Assembly: GCA_030592105.1 (NCBI GenBank) | Contig: JAUVKE010000093.1 | Span: 1-8,689 of the forward strand | Direction: 5' to 3' | DNA length: 8,689 nt | From: Desulfobacteraceae bacterium | GTDB lineage: Bacteria; Desulfobacterota; Desulfobacteria; Desulfobacterales; BuS5 | Shown here: positions 1 to 6,056 of the stretch, piece by piece | Layout: each line of letters starts with the position of its first letter | Position numbering within the stretch: the first letter of the stretch is position 1 | Notes under the pieces: generated by a model | The model's database searches: none | What the model was told of the DNA's origin: nothing | What the model saw: only the letters and a program-made list of their open reading frames with translations | Position numbers and translations under genes: made by a program

Positions 1-253
1 ACGAGATTCAGAAAAAGATTTTGCCAGGTTTCTACATATTCAAAAGGTTCTTGTGGAAAATTAAGAACACAAATTTATATTGATATGCTTTTACTGACAA
101 CTGATAACTGACAGCTGATATCATATAACGATTTTCTTATTTTTTGTGACAGAAAACCAATAGTAAGGTACTAACTTTGGTCACCATATGTCAAAGCTAC
201 TTAATTCCACTACGAATATTTCACGACTCTCTTTGAGCCTCACCGTCTGACTG
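1..253. other. Left-edge intergenic stretch, possible tail of an upstream gene
   Basis: No complete gene is visible here. On the plus strand one frame is open from the left edge to a TAA at 62-64 and ends with residues FLHIQKVLVEN, which could be the last 20 residues of a gene outside the window; another frame is open to about position 84, so the choice is uncertain. The rest is AT-rich and contains the heptamer repeat listed separately. This is the downstream side of the minus-strand DUF2325 gene; I see no hairpin followed by a T-run on the minus strand that would serve as its terminator. Confidence 0.4.
93..120. repeat. Four tandem degenerate heptamers (RCTGAYA)
   Basis: Four consecutive 7-mers are seen: ACTGACA, ACTGATA, ACTGACA, GCTGATA, so units 1 and 3 are identical and units 2 and 4 differ by one base. 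Short tandem heptamers of the CTGATAA type are known as dispersed intergenic repeats in several bacterial groups (for example the STRR repeats of cyanobacteria). Here it is only a short array without an obvious function. Confidence 0.7.
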
Positions 254-1504
254 TTAATTGATAATAGCACTATCGTTATTGACGTCCCAAATGACTCTGG
301 AAACGGAGCTCAAGCTGGAATTTGCCATCATATGAACTGTTTTGTTATGCTTTTTTGCCAGGTTTTTAACAATGGAACAGGCTGCATGGCTGTTACAGTT
401 AACAGGGCAAAGTACAACATCGGCACGCCGAAGGCGGGATTCAAGCCTTTTAATACCTTTTTTCATGACGCCGTCATGGTATTCAAAGATACCGCCACTC
501 CCTTCAATGAGCCCACGGTAAAGTGATTCCATGCGGATAATCCCACCGACAATCAAAACACGTTTTTTACACAGATCAAAGGACGGACAACTTGCATCAC
601 AACGATTCAGAGCAAGAACCTCTTCGATTATTTCCCGGCTTTCCTTCCTGAAATCATGGTTCAATTCCCGCTGCTGTTCAAGTTCCGCCAAAAGTCCCAT
701 ATTCTTTTCTTTGAGCAAAACCATCTGCCGTTTATTTTCCTTACAACTCCCGCATAGCACCTCCAGTTTCTTTTTTAGGACCAGATTTATTTCCTCGAAC
801 TTAGCAGCACGAAATCCGTTATCCAATTCAGCAAGCTCTTTTTTTAATCTATTTTTTTCTTTTTCAACAACTGCTAACCTTATCCCCAAATCCACCTGCT
901 TTTGCCTGAACTCTTCATTTTCATCTTGCAGTAAGCGCCTGCTTCGCGCTGCGGTTTTGATGTTCTGACGCATATTACTTAATTCATTCTGTTGTCTGGC
1001 CAGTTTTTGTTTTAGTTTTCTGCTCTGTTCACCACTTAAATGCATGCCCATATGAATTTTTCCAAAAATTTCTTTTTTAAATTCAGCGGGCAAGCCAGGA
1101 GTGACCGCGAGTGCCCATAAAACGCCAACGCAATCCCCAGAGTCAAAAGCTGCTTTGCAATGCGCCATGAGTTCCCCATGCTCGAGCTTAAGCACAGGTG
1201 CCATTTCTTTGCCAAACTTTCGATTCAGCATGCTGTCTGCACGTTTCGCCAACCGGTTTTCGTTCTCCGAACTTGCAACTAATGTCTCGTGAATTTCAAA
1301 AGAGCTTTTCTTTTTACTTGAAAGGCCTACTCTTTTAAGGAGCTGTTTTTGTTCCGAAAGCGTAAGACACATACCCACCACCGGGCATTTAAAAAGGTGA
1401 TCAATCTCCCAGAATTTTAATTGCGTTTTACGATTAATTTCCTGCTTATCCCAATTGATTATATTTTTCCCACCGATTTGAGCGCATTGTTTTTTTTCTA
1501 TCAT
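254..1504 (-). CDS. DUF2325 domain protein with central coiled coil
   Basis: A 416-aa cytoplasmic protein of unknown biochemical function. Three parts are visible. The N-terminal region (about 28-155) carries a KCPVVGMC pair (C40, C46) and an LWAL...HMGMH stretch (about 129-155). A long Lys/Glu/Leu-rich coiled coil runs over about 156-300 and is interrupted by a CGSC pair (C251, C254). The C-terminal DUF2325 domain (about 313-416) opens with VLIVGG (316-321), a Rossmann-like first strand and glycine turn, and contains C366, C370, H373 and C376. A further C302/C306/C312 group lies just before this domain. No signal peptide or membrane segment is seen. The ATG at 1504 is preceded on the minus strand by AAGGAG 10 nt away, supporting this start. 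It reads away from the reductase operon; a dead metal-regulator relic lies immediately upstream on the same strand. The family name is fairly sure; a metal- or redox-sensing role is only suggested by the Cys groups. Confidence 0.88.
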   Translation of the reverse strand: MIEKKQCAQIGGKNIINWDKQEINRKTQLKFWEIDHLFKCPVVGMCLTLSEQKQLLKRVGLSSKKKSSFEIHETLVASSENENRLAKRADSMLNRKFGKEMAPVLKLEHGELMAHCKAAFDSGDCVGVLWALAVTPGLPAEFKKEIFGKIHMGMHLSGEQSRKLKQKLARQQNELSNMRQNIKTAARSRRLLQDENEEFRQKQVDLGIRLAVVEKEKNRLKKELAELDNGFRAAKFEEINLVLKKKLEVLCGSCKENKRQMVLLKEKNMGLLAELEQQRELNHDFRKESREIIEEVLALNRCDASCPSFDLCKKRVLIVGGIIRMESLYRGLIEGSGGIFEYHDGVMKKGIKRLESRLRRADVVLCPVNCNSHAACSIVKNLAKKHNKTVHMMANSSLSSVSRVIWDVNNDSAIIN

Positions 1505-1531
1505 TGATTATTGTCTCCTTTTTTTAAGCTA

Positions 1532-1560
1532 AGCATAACAAGTTTAGTCTTTAATGTTAT
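1532..1560 (-). promoter_or_regulatory. Candidate promoter of the DUF2325 gene
   Basis: On the minus strand an extended -10 (TG-T-TATGCT, -10 hexamer at 1537-1532) lies 17 nt from a weak -35 (ATAACA, 1560-1555). Each hexamer matches the sigma70 consensus at 4 of 6 bases. Its position, about 28 bases before the start codon, is suitable. It competes with the better promoter at 1840-1868 as the source of transcription. Confidence 0.35.
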
Positions 1561-1594
1561 TGTTTTATTCTTCTAACTCCAAGTTAAAAAAATA

Positions 1595-1830
1595 CTATTC
1601 AACCATATGCCTCAAGACAATAAAGAGCCTATAGATTGTCAGATAATTAATTTTATCAATAAATCTGCCTAAGGTAGCCGAACCAAGGGCATGTTCCATT
1701 CTGCAGGCATCTTCATCTGCAACTTTAAAGTCAATTTTTAAAATTAGATCAAAAATTTAAGCAGAAGCCCATCCTTGCGCTGCATTTTCTTTTCAAGAAC
1801 GATCTTATTGTTAGGCAAGCAAAACTTATA
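1595..1830 (-). pseudogene. DtxR/MntR-family metal-dependent regulator relic
   Basis: Reading the minus strand in two frames gives a recognisable piece of a DtxR/MntR/IdeR-type regulator. The upstream frame (about 1830-1747) reads ...VLEKKMQRKDGLLLKFLI and then hits TAA at 1746-1744. The next frame, overlapping at about 1745-1755, continues with LKIDFKVADEDACRMEHALG... down to a TAG at 1597-1595. The block LLxxFL, about 13 residues, then ADEDACRMEHA is the metal-binding and dimerisation signature of this family (in intact members Cys, Glu and His of this block bind the metal). The winged-helix DNA-binding half is absent, and an upstream in-frame TAG closes the frame. It is therefore both 5'-truncated and frameshifted. 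In living members this type of protein represses iron or manganese uptake genes; none is in this window. Confidence 0.72.
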
Positions 1831-1839
1831 TTGAATACT

Positions 1840-1868
1840 CTAATAAATAAACCATCATCATGTGTCAA
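1840..1868 (-). promoter_or_regulatory. Sigma70-like promoter reading into the regulator relic
   Basis: On the minus strand a perfect TTGACA (1868-1863) is followed after 17 nt by TATTAG (1845-1840, 4 of 6 matches). Transcription would start near 1833, at the upstream edge of the surviving regulator fragment, and run towards the DUF2325 gene. It may be the old promoter of the regulator, or one now serving DUF2325 through a long leader. Confidence 0.5.
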
Positions 1869-1941
1869 GTTTTTTTATTTCAACCCAGCCCTTACGCATA
1901 AAAAAAATTAAAAAGCCATATTTCTATTTTACTGTAATGTT

Positions 1942-2088
1942 GTGAAAAAATATTTTTTAATTCTTGAAATTTGTTTTTCACCGTTGCTGCAGGAAAAAAT
2001 GGAGTCAAGTTTATCTTTGGCCATTGATGATAAAATGGAAGGGCTAAATATTGATTTTGTCTTATCAAAAGAGAGTTTCGAGGCTTAA
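1942..2088 (+). CDS. Unrecognised 48-aa ORF, possible gene fragment
   Basis: A GTG-started frame encodes 48 residues: a hydrophobic start (KKYFLILEICF) followed by an acidic, protein-like tail (LAIDDKMEGLNIDFVLSKES) ending at TAA 2086-2088. There is no convincing ribosome binding site before the GTG, so it may be the 3' end of a decayed gene rather than a working small gene. I do not recognise the family. It lies alone in an AT-rich spacer between two divergent transcription units. Confidence 0.25.
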   Translation: MKKYFLILEICFSPLLQEKMESSLSLAIDDKMEGLNIDFVLSKESFEA

Positions 2089-2295
2089 AAATATAACTGG
2101 AAAACTAAAAGCATACCTATAAAAAGCAGATCAATATTAAGAAGGTGCAAAAGTAGGTTTGACCCCATTCTTTCCATTTTTTGTTGAAAAACAAACGTAT
2201 TAGAGAGCGTTGAGAAAGAACCCATCAGGGCTGAACCCGGTTGTTTCGCTGAATAGTCACTATAATTCTTCTTTTATGTTATCATTATTTCCTGT
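2089..2295. other. AT-rich spacer before the reductase operon
   Basis: No gene is seen. The stretch contains a small perfect hairpin, TTTGTT-GAAA-AACAAA (2180-2195), with a GNRA-type loop, and a motif reading GGGGTCAAACCTAC on the minus strand (complement of 2153-2166) that resembles sequence often found at the ends of REP-associated (Y1-type) transposon relics. Neither has a demonstrated role here. Confidence 0.4.
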
Positions 2296-2324
2296 TTGAC
2301 ATTAAGGAACATCCTATATATAAA
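2296..2324 (+). promoter_or_regulatory. Strong sigma70-like promoter of the redox/reductase operon
   Basis: A perfect -35 TTGACA (2296-2301) is separated by exactly 17 nt from TATAAA (2319-2324, 5 of 6 matches). The predicted transcription start is near 2331, giving a leader of about 35 nt before the TTG start at 2366. It is the best promoter match I find in the window and marks the start of the two-gene operon. Confidence 0.75.
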
Positions 2325-2365
2325 TAAAATTTATAAGTTTAAACAGTTAAAGGAATTTATAAAAT

Positions 2366-2641
2366 TTGCGAATTAAATCATTTTTATCAAAAAGAAAAAA
2401 TTTTATTAGCCCGGAAATGACTGTCCTGGATGTTGTTTCAAAATACAGGGAAACCGAGGTAGTTTTTAAACAGTATGATGAAAAGGGAGGAGAATGTATC
2501 TGCTGCCAGTCACTTTTCGAGTCAATTAAAAATGTTGTGGAAAAATATGGTCTGGATATGGAAAAATTTATGAAGGATCTTGATGCAGCAATAATTTCAC
2601 CAAATCAGGAAATCAATAAAAAGGAAATAAAAAAAATATGA
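2366..2641 (+). CDS. DUF1858-type redox-disulfide small protein
   Basis: A 91-aa cytoplasmic protein of the DUF1858 / hybrid-cluster-protein-associated redox disulfide type. The family pattern is visible: ISPEMTVLDVVSKY near the N-terminus, then ETEVVFKQY, a glycine turn and a Cys motif (C44-I-C46-C47, giving a CxxC plus one extra Cys), then a helix ending YGLDMEKFMKDLDAAI. The family is thought to offer a redox-active cysteine pair; partners differ between organisms. The start is a TTG with AAAGGA 11 nt upstream (2349-2354); the first ATG in frame would cut into the conserved domain, so TTG is preferred. Its stop overlaps the next start as ATGA, indicating translational coupling to the double-cubane reductase and a shared function, perhaps electron delivery or a thiol switch for that enzyme. 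The last 15 or so residues are a Lys-rich tail outside the domain. Confidence 0.82.
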   Translation: MRIKSFLSKRKNFISPEMTVLDVVSKYRETEVVFKQYDEKGGECICCQSLFESIKNVVEKYGLDMEKFMKDLDAAIISPNQEINKKEIKKI

Positions 2642-3921
2642 GCGACGATTACAAAAACATGTGGGAAAGCTTAGGGATGGATCTTGCAGCACATGATGCG
2701 TTGCTTGAAATTCTGGGAAAAGGATACCAGGATATTTATCTTTCGCAAAAAAACCGGCCCCAAGCCATGGGCTATTTTGACTTTGTGATGAGTGAAATTC
2801 ATGGCCTGCGTGTAAAGGAACTGATGGATGAAAAAGCAGCCGGTAAAAAAGTGATCGGCTCATTTTGTGTTTTTGTGCCGGAAGAGATCGTGCTGGCAGC
2901 AGATGCAACCCTTGTGGGGCTTTGCGCTGGAGCAGATTTTGCGGTGGAAAAAGTGGAGAAGTATCTTCCAAGAAATACTTGTGCCCTGATTAAATCGGCC
3001 TTTGGATTCAAGCTGGGGAAAGTCTGTCCCTATCTGGAATCAGCAGATATGATTGTGGGAGAAAACACCTGCGACGGCAAAAAAAAAGCCTATGAGACCT
3101 TAAACAATCTTGTTCCCAATCTTTATGTGATGGATTTACCACAGGTTAAATCGATTAAAGGGAGAAGTCTTTTAAAGGCCGAGTATTGGCGTTTTAAAAA
3201 TGCTGTTGAAAAACTTACAGGTATAAAAATTAATACGCAAAGGCTTTTAAAGGGGATTGAAATCGTTAATAATAACCGAAGGGCCATTTACAGATTGTCG
3301 GCTTTGCGCAAGGCTGTTCCTGCTCCTGTTTCCGGCCTTGACGCCCTTTTGGCCAATCAGGTTTTTTTCTACGATAACCCAGTCCGTTTTACTGAATCAG
3401 TAAACAAGATATGCGATGAGCTTGAAAAGCGCATACAAAACAGGGAAGGCGTATTCCCTGAAAAAACGCCGCGCATCCTGATATCGGGCTGCCCAATGGC
3501 AGTTCCAAATTGGAAGCTTCCGTGGATAATTGAAACATCCGGCGCAGTAATTGTTGGTGAGGAATCCTGCGTAGGAGAAAGAGGAACCCGCAATTTAACA
3601 GATAATACCGGCAGCACCGTGGAAGAACTCATGGAAGCCGTTATTGACCGCTATTTTAAAATTGATTGCGCCATTTTTACACCAAATTCGGACCGTTTTG
3701 AGCATATAGTTGAAATGGCCAGGGACTACAAGGCAGACGGGGTAATTCATTATGGTTTGCAGTTTTGTCAGCCCTATTTAATGGAGTCCATGCTTATACA
3801 AAAGGCTCTTGAAGAAAAAAATATCCCTGTGTTTCGAATTGATACGGATTACAGCATGGAAGATATCGGGCAGCTTAAAACCAGGGTGGAAGCGTTTATT
3901 GAATTAATAAAATATCATTAG
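2638..3921 (+). CDS. Double-cubane-cluster reductase (2-hydroxyacyl-CoA dehydratase family)
   Basis: A 427-aa protein of the HgdB/YjiM-like branch of the 2-hydroxyacyl-CoA dehydratase family, closest in motifs to the double-cubane-cluster anaerobic reductases (the [Fe8S9] protein characterised from Carboxydothermus hydrogenoformans). Signature segments are GSFCVFVPEEIVLAAD (74-89, with C77), GLCAG (94-98, C96), C115, VCPYLESAD (C130), GENTCDGKKKAYE (141-153, C145), SGCPM (283-287, C285), GEESCVGERGTR (307-318, C311) and HYGLQFCQPY (371-380, C377). Known family members reduce difficult substrates with electrons pushed by an ATP-hydrolysing ASKHA activator; the physiological substrate of the double-cubane branch is not settled. 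It overlaps the redox-disulfide gene by 4 nt and has no separate promoter. Unusually, no activator gene is next to it here. Length is normal and no frameshift is seen. A true acyl-CoA dehydratase role is less likely because these enzymes come as paired subunits. Confidence 0.9.
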   Translation: MSDDYKNMWESLGMDLAAHDALLEILGKGYQDIYLSQKNRPQAMGYFDFVMSEIHGLRVKELMDEKAAGKKVIGSFCVFVPEEIVLAADATLVGLCAGADFAVEKVEKYLPRNTCALIKSAFGFKLGKVCPYLESADMIVGENTCDGKKKAYETLNNLVPNLYVMDLPQVKSIKGRSLLKAEYWRFKNAVEKLTGIKINTQRLLKGIEIVNNNRRAIYRLSALRKAVPAPVSGLDALLANQVFFYDNPVRFTESVNKICDELEKRIQNREGVFPEKTPRILISGCPMAVPNWKLPWIIETSGAVIVGEESCVGERGTRNLTDNTGSTVEELMEAVIDRYFKIDCAIFTPNSDRFEHIVEMARDYKADGVIHYGLQFCQPYLMESMLIQKALEEKNIPVFRIDTDYSMEDIGQLKTRVEAFIELIKYH

Positions 3922-3975
3922 TAGGGGCGACCCTTGTGGTAGCCCAGATTAGGGCAACCACAAGGTTGCCCCTAC
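3921..3975. repeat. 55-bp imperfect hairpin repeat (REP/MITE-like)
   Basis: The left arm (3921-3945, starting GTAGGGGCGACC) and right arm (3952-3975, ending TTGCCCCTAC) pair over about 24 positions with two mismatches and one bulged base, leaving a 6-nt loop (AGATTA). Palindromes with GTAGGGGC...GCCCCTAC ends are familiar dispersed repeats in many bacterial genomes. Its first base is the last base of the reductase stop codon. It is GC-rich against its AT-rich surroundings, as expected of an insertion. There is no T-run after it, so it is not a classic terminator, though such a strong stem could protect the operon mRNA 3' end. Confidence 0.8.
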
Positions 3976-4220
3976 TTGCGGCGGGTGGAGTATTTGGAAA
4001 TTTGTGGTGCAGGTACCTTTGCCCCACCGGAGGAGCCCTGGAGTCGCTGAAAAGACTTGGCTTATTACGGTTTAGAAAATCGAACGATTGTAATCAGTGC
4101 GGGTTGTGCGCAAAGGTATGCGAAATGAATACGGAACCGGAGGAATACAACTGTATTGATTCTGGTGATTGCAAAAAGAGTTGTCTTCAGGGGCAATATA
4201 TTTTGGCAGATCAAAATTAA
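3976..4220 (+). pseudogene. 5'-truncated NosR/NapH-like polyferredoxin fragment
   Basis: The frame encodes the C-terminal part of a membrane-bound 4Fe-4S protein of the NosR/NapH/polyferredoxin kind. Visible are GNLWCRYLCPTGGALESL (the WCRYLCP motif that follows the last membrane helix), then a ferredoxin motif CNQCGLCAKVC (CxxCxxCxxxC), then a second motif CIDSGDCKKSC in which Ser stands where the second Cys is expected and Leu replaces the usual Pro. The expected upstream membrane helices are missing. The only upstream extension of the frame runs through the hairpin repeat to a GTG at 3936; a 94-aa product from there is conceivable because AGGGG lies 8 nt before it, but that site is buried in the stem. 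I treat it as a relic. Intact relatives move electrons from the membrane to soluble iron-sulfur proteins, which would fit as a former donor for the reductase. Confidence 0.65.
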
Positions 4221-4278
4221 AATGAACCTGCAAAAACATGGATGATAATTTTCCAGATGCAATATGCAGATATTGACA

Positions 4279-4294
4279 TTGGCTAGTGAGCCAA
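4279..4294. promoter_or_regulatory. Perfect 6-bp inverted repeat upstream of the porin gene
   Basis: TTGGCT-AGTG-AGCCAA is a perfect inverted repeat in the gap between the polyferredoxin fragment and the porin. A TTGACA hexamer ends one base before it (4273-4278), but no good -10 follows at the right distance. It could be an operator for the porin gene or a small mRNA stem. It is not followed by a T-run, so a terminator role is unlikely. Confidence 0.35.
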
Positions 4295-4408
4295 GCCCTG
4301 AAATTATTTATGTGACGGTCTATATATCCTGAAAATTTACTTAAAACTCGCACAAAAATAACGCATTTCCCAAGGTTTTGGATCAATACCTTTTAAGGAG
4401 AAATTAGA

Positions 4409-5908
4409 GTGAAAATTGAACGTGTAAAATTGTTTATCGGCATATTGCTGTTTGTTTTTATTATAGAAATTCAGCTTTTTGTTATGGTGGCAAATTCTAA
4501 TTACACTATTGCTGAATTTGATGTCGGAAAAGGCAGCTTTGAAGCAAACGGGGAAGTCGTGACCCGGTATGCCCATTGGAACTGGTTTGAACCATACAGT
4601 TCCACTGCGGAAAATAGCTATGACTATATTTTTACACGCACGAGATTTGGTTTGTCCCTGAATTTTTCTCCTGTACGATTCTATATGCAGGTACAGGATG
4701 TACATAAGTGGGGGCTTCCGGATGATGCGGTTGCTGCGCCTCCCCAGGGGCCGCTGGGCTGTGGAGCAATCTATTATTTGCACGGGGGAAAAAAAAATTA
4801 CCATAGTACTATCATCCGCCAGGCCTACATTGACGTTCCCAAACTATTTTTGAATGGGCTTTCAACCCGCATGGGCAGATTCGATTATGTTGATGGTCTG
4901 GAGGTGATGTACAAAGACCCCAAGATCAACTGGCTCAAAAAAATTCGCCTTGCCGAACGGCTTATTGGTCCTTTTGGCTGGTCAAGTTTTTGCCGCAGCT
5001 TTGACGGGCTTCAGGCGGTCTATGATCAACAAAATTTCAATTTGCACAGCACCCTGACCCATCCGACCCAGGGTGGATTTGAGAATGATGCCCATATAAC
5101 TATTAACGACATCGACCTTTTTACGTTGACAGCCACTATGAAATACGATCATTGGTTACCAAATACCGAGGGACGCCTCTTTTATTTCTATTATAAAGAT
5201 GATCGAAATATCTCGGCCTCGGTAGATAACACCGGAACAAATGTTTTAGACCAGGGCCAGATAAAAATCCATACCATCGGTACCCACCTGCTGGGAACCG
5301 CCAAAACGAAACTGGGTGTTTTTGATGCCCTTTTCTGGGGCGCATATCAGACTGGGGACTGGGGAATTTATGACCATGACGCCTGGGCTGCGGATATCGA
5401 GGCAGGATTTCAGTTCACTCATATTCCGTGGAAACCATGGATAAGGGCGGGCTACTTTGCATCATCCGGAGATTCTGATCCCGCAGACGGTGATCATGAA
5501 ACCTTTTATCAAATCCTTCCCACAGCCAGAAAATACGCCCTTTTCCCTTTTTATAATATGATGAATAATAAAGATCTCTTTTTGCAGATAATTCTTAAAC
5601 CATTAAAGAAAGTGGTTATCAGAGCGGATCTCCATTTTCTGCGTCTGAGTGAGGGAAATGACCGCTGGTACATGGGTGCCGGCCCAACCAGGAAAGATGG
5701 AGCAATATTTGGATATATCGCACGTCCGAGTGGCGGAGCCGAGGATTTAGCCACAGTTTTAGAAATGATGATCATCTACAACTATTCAAAATATCTTTCC
5801 AGCAATCTATATTATGGTCATGCCTTTGGAAAGGATGTAATTGAAAATATCTATGAAGGTGATAAAGATGGCGATTATTTTTTTGCGGAATTCAAATTAA
5901 AATTTTAA
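4409..5908 (+). CDS. Alginate-export-type outer-membrane beta-barrel porin
   Basis: A 499-aa outer-membrane channel-type protein. The N-terminus is a Sec signal peptide: charged MKIERVK, then a hydrophobic stretch of about 20 residues, with probable cleavage around residue 30 (after VANS). The rest alternates aromatic and polar residues in strand-length segments, with many Tyr, Trp and Phe and a terminal Phe (FFAEFKLKF), typical for BAM-inserted barrels. Segments such as RTRFGLSLNFSPVRFYMQVQD, RQAYIDVP and STRMGRFDY resemble the alginate-export family (AlgE-like, PF13372), whose members in non-alginate producers are general or unknown-substrate porins. Start is GTG with AAGGAG 8 nt upstream (4395-4400), a strong site. 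It follows the polyferredoxin relic by 188 nt and no transport partner is nearby, so the substrate cannot be guessed. The beta-barrel call is firm; the family assignment is moderately firm. Confidence 0.85.
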   Translation: MKIERVKLFIGILLFVFIIEIQLFVMVANSNYTIAEFDVGKGSFEANGEVVTRYAHWNWFEPYSSTAENSYDYIFTRTRFGLSLNFSPVRFYMQVQDVHKWGLPDDAVAAPPQGPLGCGAIYYLHGGKKNYHSTIIRQAYIDVPKLFLNGLSTRMGRFDYVDGLEVMYKDPKINWLKKIRLAERLIGPFGWSSFCRSFDGLQAVYDQQNFNLHSTLTHPTQGGFENDAHITINDIDLFTLTATMKYDHWLPNTEGRLFYFYYKDDRNISASVDNTGTNVLDQGQIKIHTIGTHLLGTAKTKLGVFDALFWGAYQTGDWGIYDHDAWAADIEAGFQFTHIPWKPWIRAGYFASSGDSDPADGDHETFYQILPTARKYALFPFYNMMNNKDLFLQIILKPLKKVVIRADLHFLRLSEGNDRWYMGAGPTRKDGAIFGYIARPSGGAEDLATVLEMMIIYNYSKYLSSNLYYGHAFGKDVIENIYEGDKDGDYFFAEFKLKF

Positions 5909-5918
5909 GAAATAGTTC

Positions 5919-6044
5919 ATGCTCAATAGTGCGAGAGAAACGGTTTCTGTTCCCAATACCTCAACTGGAGACCCGGGACACCAGGGAAATCGGAGAAAAA
6001 TCAAGGAAGACTTCGAGACGCTTCTGGGTTTGGACAAAGCCTGA
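5919..6044 (+). CDS. Doubtful 41-aa ORF before the nifB-like gene
   Basis: An ATG frame encodes 41 residues ending RRKIKEDFETLLGLDKA, with its TGA 12 nt before the likely GTG start of the nifB-like gene. The C-terminal half looks like real protein and the segment is more GC-rich than its surroundings, but there is only a poor ribosome binding site. It may be a small gene, the 3' remnant of a lost gene, or just leader sequence of the nifB-like gene. It contains a perfect inverted repeat AGAAAC-G-GTTTCT (5936-5948) that could be an operator. I do not recognise the family. Confidence 0.25.
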   Translation: MLNSARETVSVPNTSTGDPGHQGNRRKIKEDFETLLGLDKA

Positions 6045-6056
6045 TGGAGGATGAAA

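Noticed and set aside
531..968. Plus-strand ORF of 145 codons opposite the DUF2325 gene
   Set aside because: Its product is a Ser/Phe/Arg-rich shadow of the Lys/Glu-rich coiled coil on the other strand, with no recognisable domain.
2597..2971. Minus-strand ORF of 124 codons opposite the reductase
   Set aside because: The opposite frame encodes conserved reductase residues; this translation has no family features and no suitable ribosome binding site.
2638..3921. True 2-hydroxyacyl-CoA dehydratase subunit
   Set aside because: Such enzymes have two homologous subunits plus an activator; here there is one subunit with motifs of the double-cubane branch.
4337..4804. Minus-strand ORF of 155 codons opposite the porin start
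   Set aside because: It covers the porin signal peptide, ribosome binding site and first strands, all well supported on the plus strand.
6051..6056. ATG at 6051 as the start of the nifB-like gene
   Set aside because: It touches the GGAGG directly, leaving no spacer; GTG at 6057 has a 6-nt spacing and keeps all conserved residues. The ATG cannot be fully excluded.
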